Shown: positions 15,143 to 16,757 of the stretch, piece after piece
How the letters are laid out: each line of letters opens with the position of its first letter
Position numbering within the stretch: position 1 is the first letter of the stretch
Assembly (NCBI GenBank): GCA_964635875.1
Contig: CAZWRK010000093.1
Span: 1-16,757 of the forward strand
From: CAZWRK01 sp964635875
GTDB taxonomy: Bacteria > Pseudomonadota > Gammaproteobacteria > Burkholderiales > Aquaspirillaceae
DNA length: 16,757 bases
Direction: 5' to 3'
Position numbers and translations under genes: made by a program
The notes under the pieces: model-generated
What the model was told of the DNA's origin: nothing
Database searches by the model: none
The model's input: only the letters and a program-made list of their open reading frames with translations

Positions 15143-15233
15143 GTAACAACAGTTCACAAAATGGGGGTTGGCAACACTACGTTACATTTTTGCGGTTTTA
15201 GGACACGCGGGGGTTACATCGCGGGGGTGTAAT
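15143..15233. promoter_or_regulatory. Repeat-rich divergent control region between the response regulator and the Spy-like gene
   Basis: Two adjacent 14-bp units, CGCGGGGGTTACAT (15206-15219) and CGCGGGGGTGTAAT (15220-15233), match at 11 of 14 positions. GTTACAT also occurs at 15181-15187, 32 bases before the copy at 15213-15219, and GTAAC in the opposite sense at 15143-15147. TTACA (15214-15218) and TGTAA (15228-15232) also form a dyad with a 9-base spacer. TGTAAT (15228-15233) could be the -10 of the Spy-like gene with no good -35, as expected for activator dependence. A 6-bp hairpin (CACGAC 15242-15247, GTCGTG 15252-15257) lies in its leader. Confidence 0.45.
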
Positions 15234-15289
15234 AGCGTCATCACGACAGCGGTCGTGGCCGTATCTCCAACGCTTATGAAGGAAAACCA

Positions 15290-15751
15290 ATGATGTTGCA
15301 TACCCCATTACGTCGTTTGCTGGTGATTGCCGGTCTCAGTATGAGTGTGCTGTCTGCAGGCGCTTTGGCGATGTCGCCCGCAGGAGAAGAAGGTCAGATG
15401 CGGAGCCATATGCAGGCGGCAATGGATCCGGCCAAAGTCGATGCACGACTCGAAAAGCTGAAAAGTGCGCTCAAACTCAGTAGCAATCAGCAAGCAGGCT
15501 GGCAGCGTTATGCTGATTTTGTGCGGACGCAGGCCAAACAGCACCGCGAACAATTCGACAAAATGCGCCAAGAAACCCCTCCGACCCGCACCCCCGAGCG
15601 ACTCGATCGGATGAATGAACATATGCAAGCGCGGATGAAGTCGATGGAAACCATGCGCGATGAAACCCGTCGTTTCTACGACGGCCTGACCGAAACGCAA
15701 AAAACCGCGTTTGATCAAGCAATGCCCAAACCACGCCACGGCAAGCATTAA
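15290..15751 (+). CDS. Spy/CpxP-like LTxxQ-motif periplasmic protein
   Basis: Small secreted helical protein, 153 residues. Spy and CpxP act as periplasmic chaperones and stress modulators. The N-terminus has a basic region, a hydrophobic core (about 10-24) and a likely signal peptidase I site after Ala27 (SAGALA|M). The mature part is charged and helical, rich in Met, Gln, Lys and Arg. It has an LTxxQ-like LSSNQ (63-67) and a proper LTETQ (133-137), the paired motif of the family. It ends in a basic/His tail (KPRHGKH). AAGGA (15279-15283) precedes ATG 15290; ATG 15293 is also possible. It is transcribed divergently from the OmpR-type pair and closed by a strong terminator. CpxP being divergent from cpxRA in E. 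coli is a precedent for this layout. Confidence 0.8.
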   Translation: MMLHTPLRRLLVIAGLSMSVLSAGALAMSPAGEEGQMRSHMQAAMDPAKVDARLEKLKSALKLSSNQQAGWQRYADFVRTQAKQHREQFDKMRQETPPTRTPERLDRMNEHMQARMKSMETMRDETRRFYDGLTETQKTAFDQAMPKPRHGKH

Positions 15752-15780
15752 AAGTCAGGGATAGATCCACTAGTGTGTTC

Positions 15781-15811
15781 ACCGCCAAGCGTGCTGCTTG
15801 GCGGTTTTTTT
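15781..15811 (+). terminator. Intrinsic terminator of the Spy-like gene
   Basis: ACCGCCAAGC (15781-15790) pairs perfectly with GCTTGGCGGT (15796-15805) around GTGCT, followed by Ts to 15811. Confidence 0.93.
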
Positions 15812-15911
15812 CATGAGGCCGTGGAGGGACACAGCGCACCTCGCACGGTTAGGCATTGCCGAATCATCGAGTTTGGCGGCCTAATATGGCTTTCTCGCAA
15901 TGGAATTCGCC

Positions 15912-16292
15912 ATGTCTTATTTTGCCTTGAAGCATCTTCATGTGCTGTGCGCAGTGCTGACCAGCTTATCGTTTTTGATTCGCGGCGCGTATGCCATTCG
16001 CGGGGCGGCGTGGTTATCGCGGCCGGTAGTGCGGATTGCGCCGCATATAATTGACAGCCTGTTATTGCTCGCGGCGATCGGGATGCTGTGGGTCGGTGGG
16101 CTGAACCCTCTGACCACCCCGTGGATACTCGCTAAGATCGGCCTGCTGATGGCCTATGTTGTGGTGGCCACAATCGCGATTCGGCGCGGTCAAACGGTCA
16201 AAACACGGGCGCAGGCATATGGGGTGTCGATTGGGATTTTGCTGACGCTGTTTGCGGTGGCGGGGATGAAGCCCAGCTTTGGGCTTCTCTAA
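15912..16292 (+). CDS. SirB2-family integral membrane protein
   Basis: Small inner-membrane protein, 126 residues, of the SirB2 family (named from a Salmonella invasion-expression locus; molecular function unknown). Four hydrophobic segments lie at about 7-24, 46-63, 70-88 and 104-119. The N-terminal FALKHLHVLCAVLTSLSFLI and the PHIIDSLLLLAAIGML segment are characteristic. I chose ATG 15912, with GGAA six bases upstream; ATG 15900 has no ribosome site. A TAATAT box (15882-15887) could be a -10 element, but no -35 at proper spacing is visible. The gene is convergent with the haemoglobin gene, with only 18 bases between the stops and no clear terminator there. Confidence 0.85.
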   Translation: MSYFALKHLHVLCAVLTSLSFLIRGAYAIRGAAWLSRPVVRIAPHIIDSLLLLAAIGMLWVGGLNPLTTPWILAKIGLLMAYVVVATIAIRRGQTVKTRAQAYGVSIGILLTLFAVAGMKPSFGLL

Positions 16293-16310
16293 ACACACCG
16301 CACGCGCGGA

Positions 16311-16685
16311 TTAGGGCTGAAACTGCGAATTGATCATGGTAATGGATTGGCCAATCATCCGCGCCTTACCCAGCCACACCGCAGCCAGTTCGGGGGCGAC
16401 ATGGGCCTCGACAATCGGCTCAAACAGCGCCAGCCACTCTTGAACCAATTCTGGCGTGACGCCGATCCCAATGTGCTTACGCGCGACGTTGTATTGGGTA
16501 TCGAGATAGGCCTCGCCGCCCAATAACACCCACCAAAAATGGGTGATATGCGCCTCGTGCTTGGGCCAGTTTTCGACGATCTGGAAAATCGGGCCGAGGT
16601 TGGCGTGTTGGCGAATCTGGGCATAGAAGGTTTGGCTGACCGCTTCAATCGTTTCGCGGCCAATTTGATGGGCAATTTCCGTCAT
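16311..16685 (-). CDS. Group III truncated haemoglobin
   Basis: Small cytoplasmic haem protein, 124 residues, with a 2-on-2 globin fold. Family members bind O2 or NO and are tied to NO or oxygen stress. FYAQIRQHANLGPIF (20-34) gives the B10 Tyr21 and CD1 Phe34. WPKHEAHITHFWWVLLGG (40-57) covers the E helix; His43 aligns with the E7 position by my hand alignment. KHIGIG (70-75) carries the likely proximal His71. EWLALFEP (83-90) has the G-helix Trp84 typical of group III. AGGA six bases before ATG 16685 supports the start. A 16-bp inverted repeat upstream (16719-16757) looks like a NO-responsive operator. Group III assignment is firm; the physiological ligand is inferred. Confidence 0.9.
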   Translation of the reverse strand: MTEIAHQIGRETIEAVSQTFYAQIRQHANLGPIFQIVENWPKHEAHITHFWWVLLGGEAYLDTQYNVARKHIGIGVTPELVQEWLALFEPIVEAHVAPELAAVWLGKARMIGQSITMINSQFQP

Positions 16686-16718
16686 GGGGAGTCCTGTGGC
16701 AAAGGGCGCGCAAAGCGA

Positions 16719-16757
16719 CCGTTTTTAAAGTGTAGAAAATATACACTTTAAAAACGG
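16719..16757. promoter_or_regulatory. Perfect 16-bp inverted repeat upstream of the haemoglobin gene; NsrR-like operator candidate
   Basis: CCGTTTTTAAAGTGTA (16719-16734) is the exact reverse complement of 16742-16757, with spacer GAAAATA. The inner 23 bp (AAAGTGTA-N7-TACACTTT) have the 8-7-8 (11-1-11) layout of NsrR sites, whose half is about AAGATGYA; six of eight half-site bases agree. On the minus strand TATATT (16743-16738) could be the haemoglobin -10 box, so a bound repressor would block it. The -35 would lie beyond the window. The window ends exactly at the repeat's end, so an assembly fold-back must be excluded. Confidence 0.5.

Noticed and set aside
15765..15775. GATCCACTAGT, which resembles a cloning-vector polylinker
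   Set aside because: Only 11 bases match and the flanks do not continue as vector. It lies in an ordinary spacer before a natural terminator, so it is most likely chance.
16269..16286. AAGCCCA/TGGGCTT hairpin at the end of the SirB2-like gene as a terminator
   Set aside because: The stem lies inside coding sequence and has no T run on either strand.
1..16757. CRISPR arrays, tRNA or rRNA genes, insertion sequences, phage genes
   Set aside because: I saw no regularly spaced repeats, cloverleaf or rRNA-like sequence, transposase or integrase motifs, or terminal repeats with target duplications.

Overview
The window looks like chromosomal DNA of a Gram-negative proteobacterium. The evidence is an LPS-type glycosyltransferase and ligase cluster, HtpX, a YfcG-type glutathione transferase, a Tat-exported TRAP binding protein and an OmpR/EnvZ-type two-component system. 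GC content is moderately high, with strong G/C preference at third codon positions. A gammaproteobacterium seems most likely, but a betaproteobacterium cannot be excluded. No phage, transposon, CRISPR, tRNA or rRNA signal was seen. The first base falls inside a gene. A run of 100 Ns (12521-12620) marks a scaffold gap inside the TRAP gene.

Region 1 (1-10150, all + strand) is an envelope polysaccharide/LPS operon. It holds a 5'-truncated GT4 glycosyltransferase, a NodB-type polysaccharide deacetylase, a GT9 (heptosyltransferase-like) enzyme with an unusual His/Asp/Gly-rich C-terminal tail, a second GT4, a second GT9, a WaaL-type O-antigen ligase, a TviB-type UDP-HexNAc 6-dehydrogenase, a TviC/WbpP-type 4-epimerase and a third GT9. 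Most junctions overlap or nearly touch (ATGA at 815, 5345 and 9128; TGATG at 3039; a 10-base overlap at 1621), so translation is probably coupled. TviB plus TviC would supply UDP-GalNAc uronic acid, the glycosyltransferases would build the core or O-chain, the deacetylase would trim N- or O-acyl groups, and the ligase would join polymer to lipid A-core.

Region 2 (10151-13041, + strand) holds three separately terminated units: htpX (inner-membrane zinc protease), a Nu-class glutathione transferase, and an orphan TakP/DctP-type TRAP substrate-binding protein interrupted by the N run. Good intrinsic terminators lie at about 11192, 11862 and 12999. The 304-base spacer before the TRAP gene contains a terminator, an 80-base block of only 21% GC with two perfect AT palindromes, and a good sigma-70-like promoter.

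Region 3 (13042-16757) holds a minus-strand response regulator/sensor kinase pair, with a divergent gene for a Spy/CpxP-like LTxxQ periplasmic protein. The shared 191-base spacer carries a tandem 14-bp repeat and GTTACAT motifs. These are followed by a SirB2-family membrane protein (+) and a convergent group III truncated haemoglobin (-). Upstream of the haemoglobin, and ending exactly at the last base of the window, is a perfect 16-bp inverted repeat with a 7-base spacer. Its inner 23 bp have the 11-1-11 geometry of an NsrR-type nitric oxide operator.

I found no clearly new multi-gene system. The points most worth checking are the His-rich tail on the GT9 enzyme, the NsrR-like operator before the haemoglobin, and the repeat array between the two-component system and the Spy-like gene.
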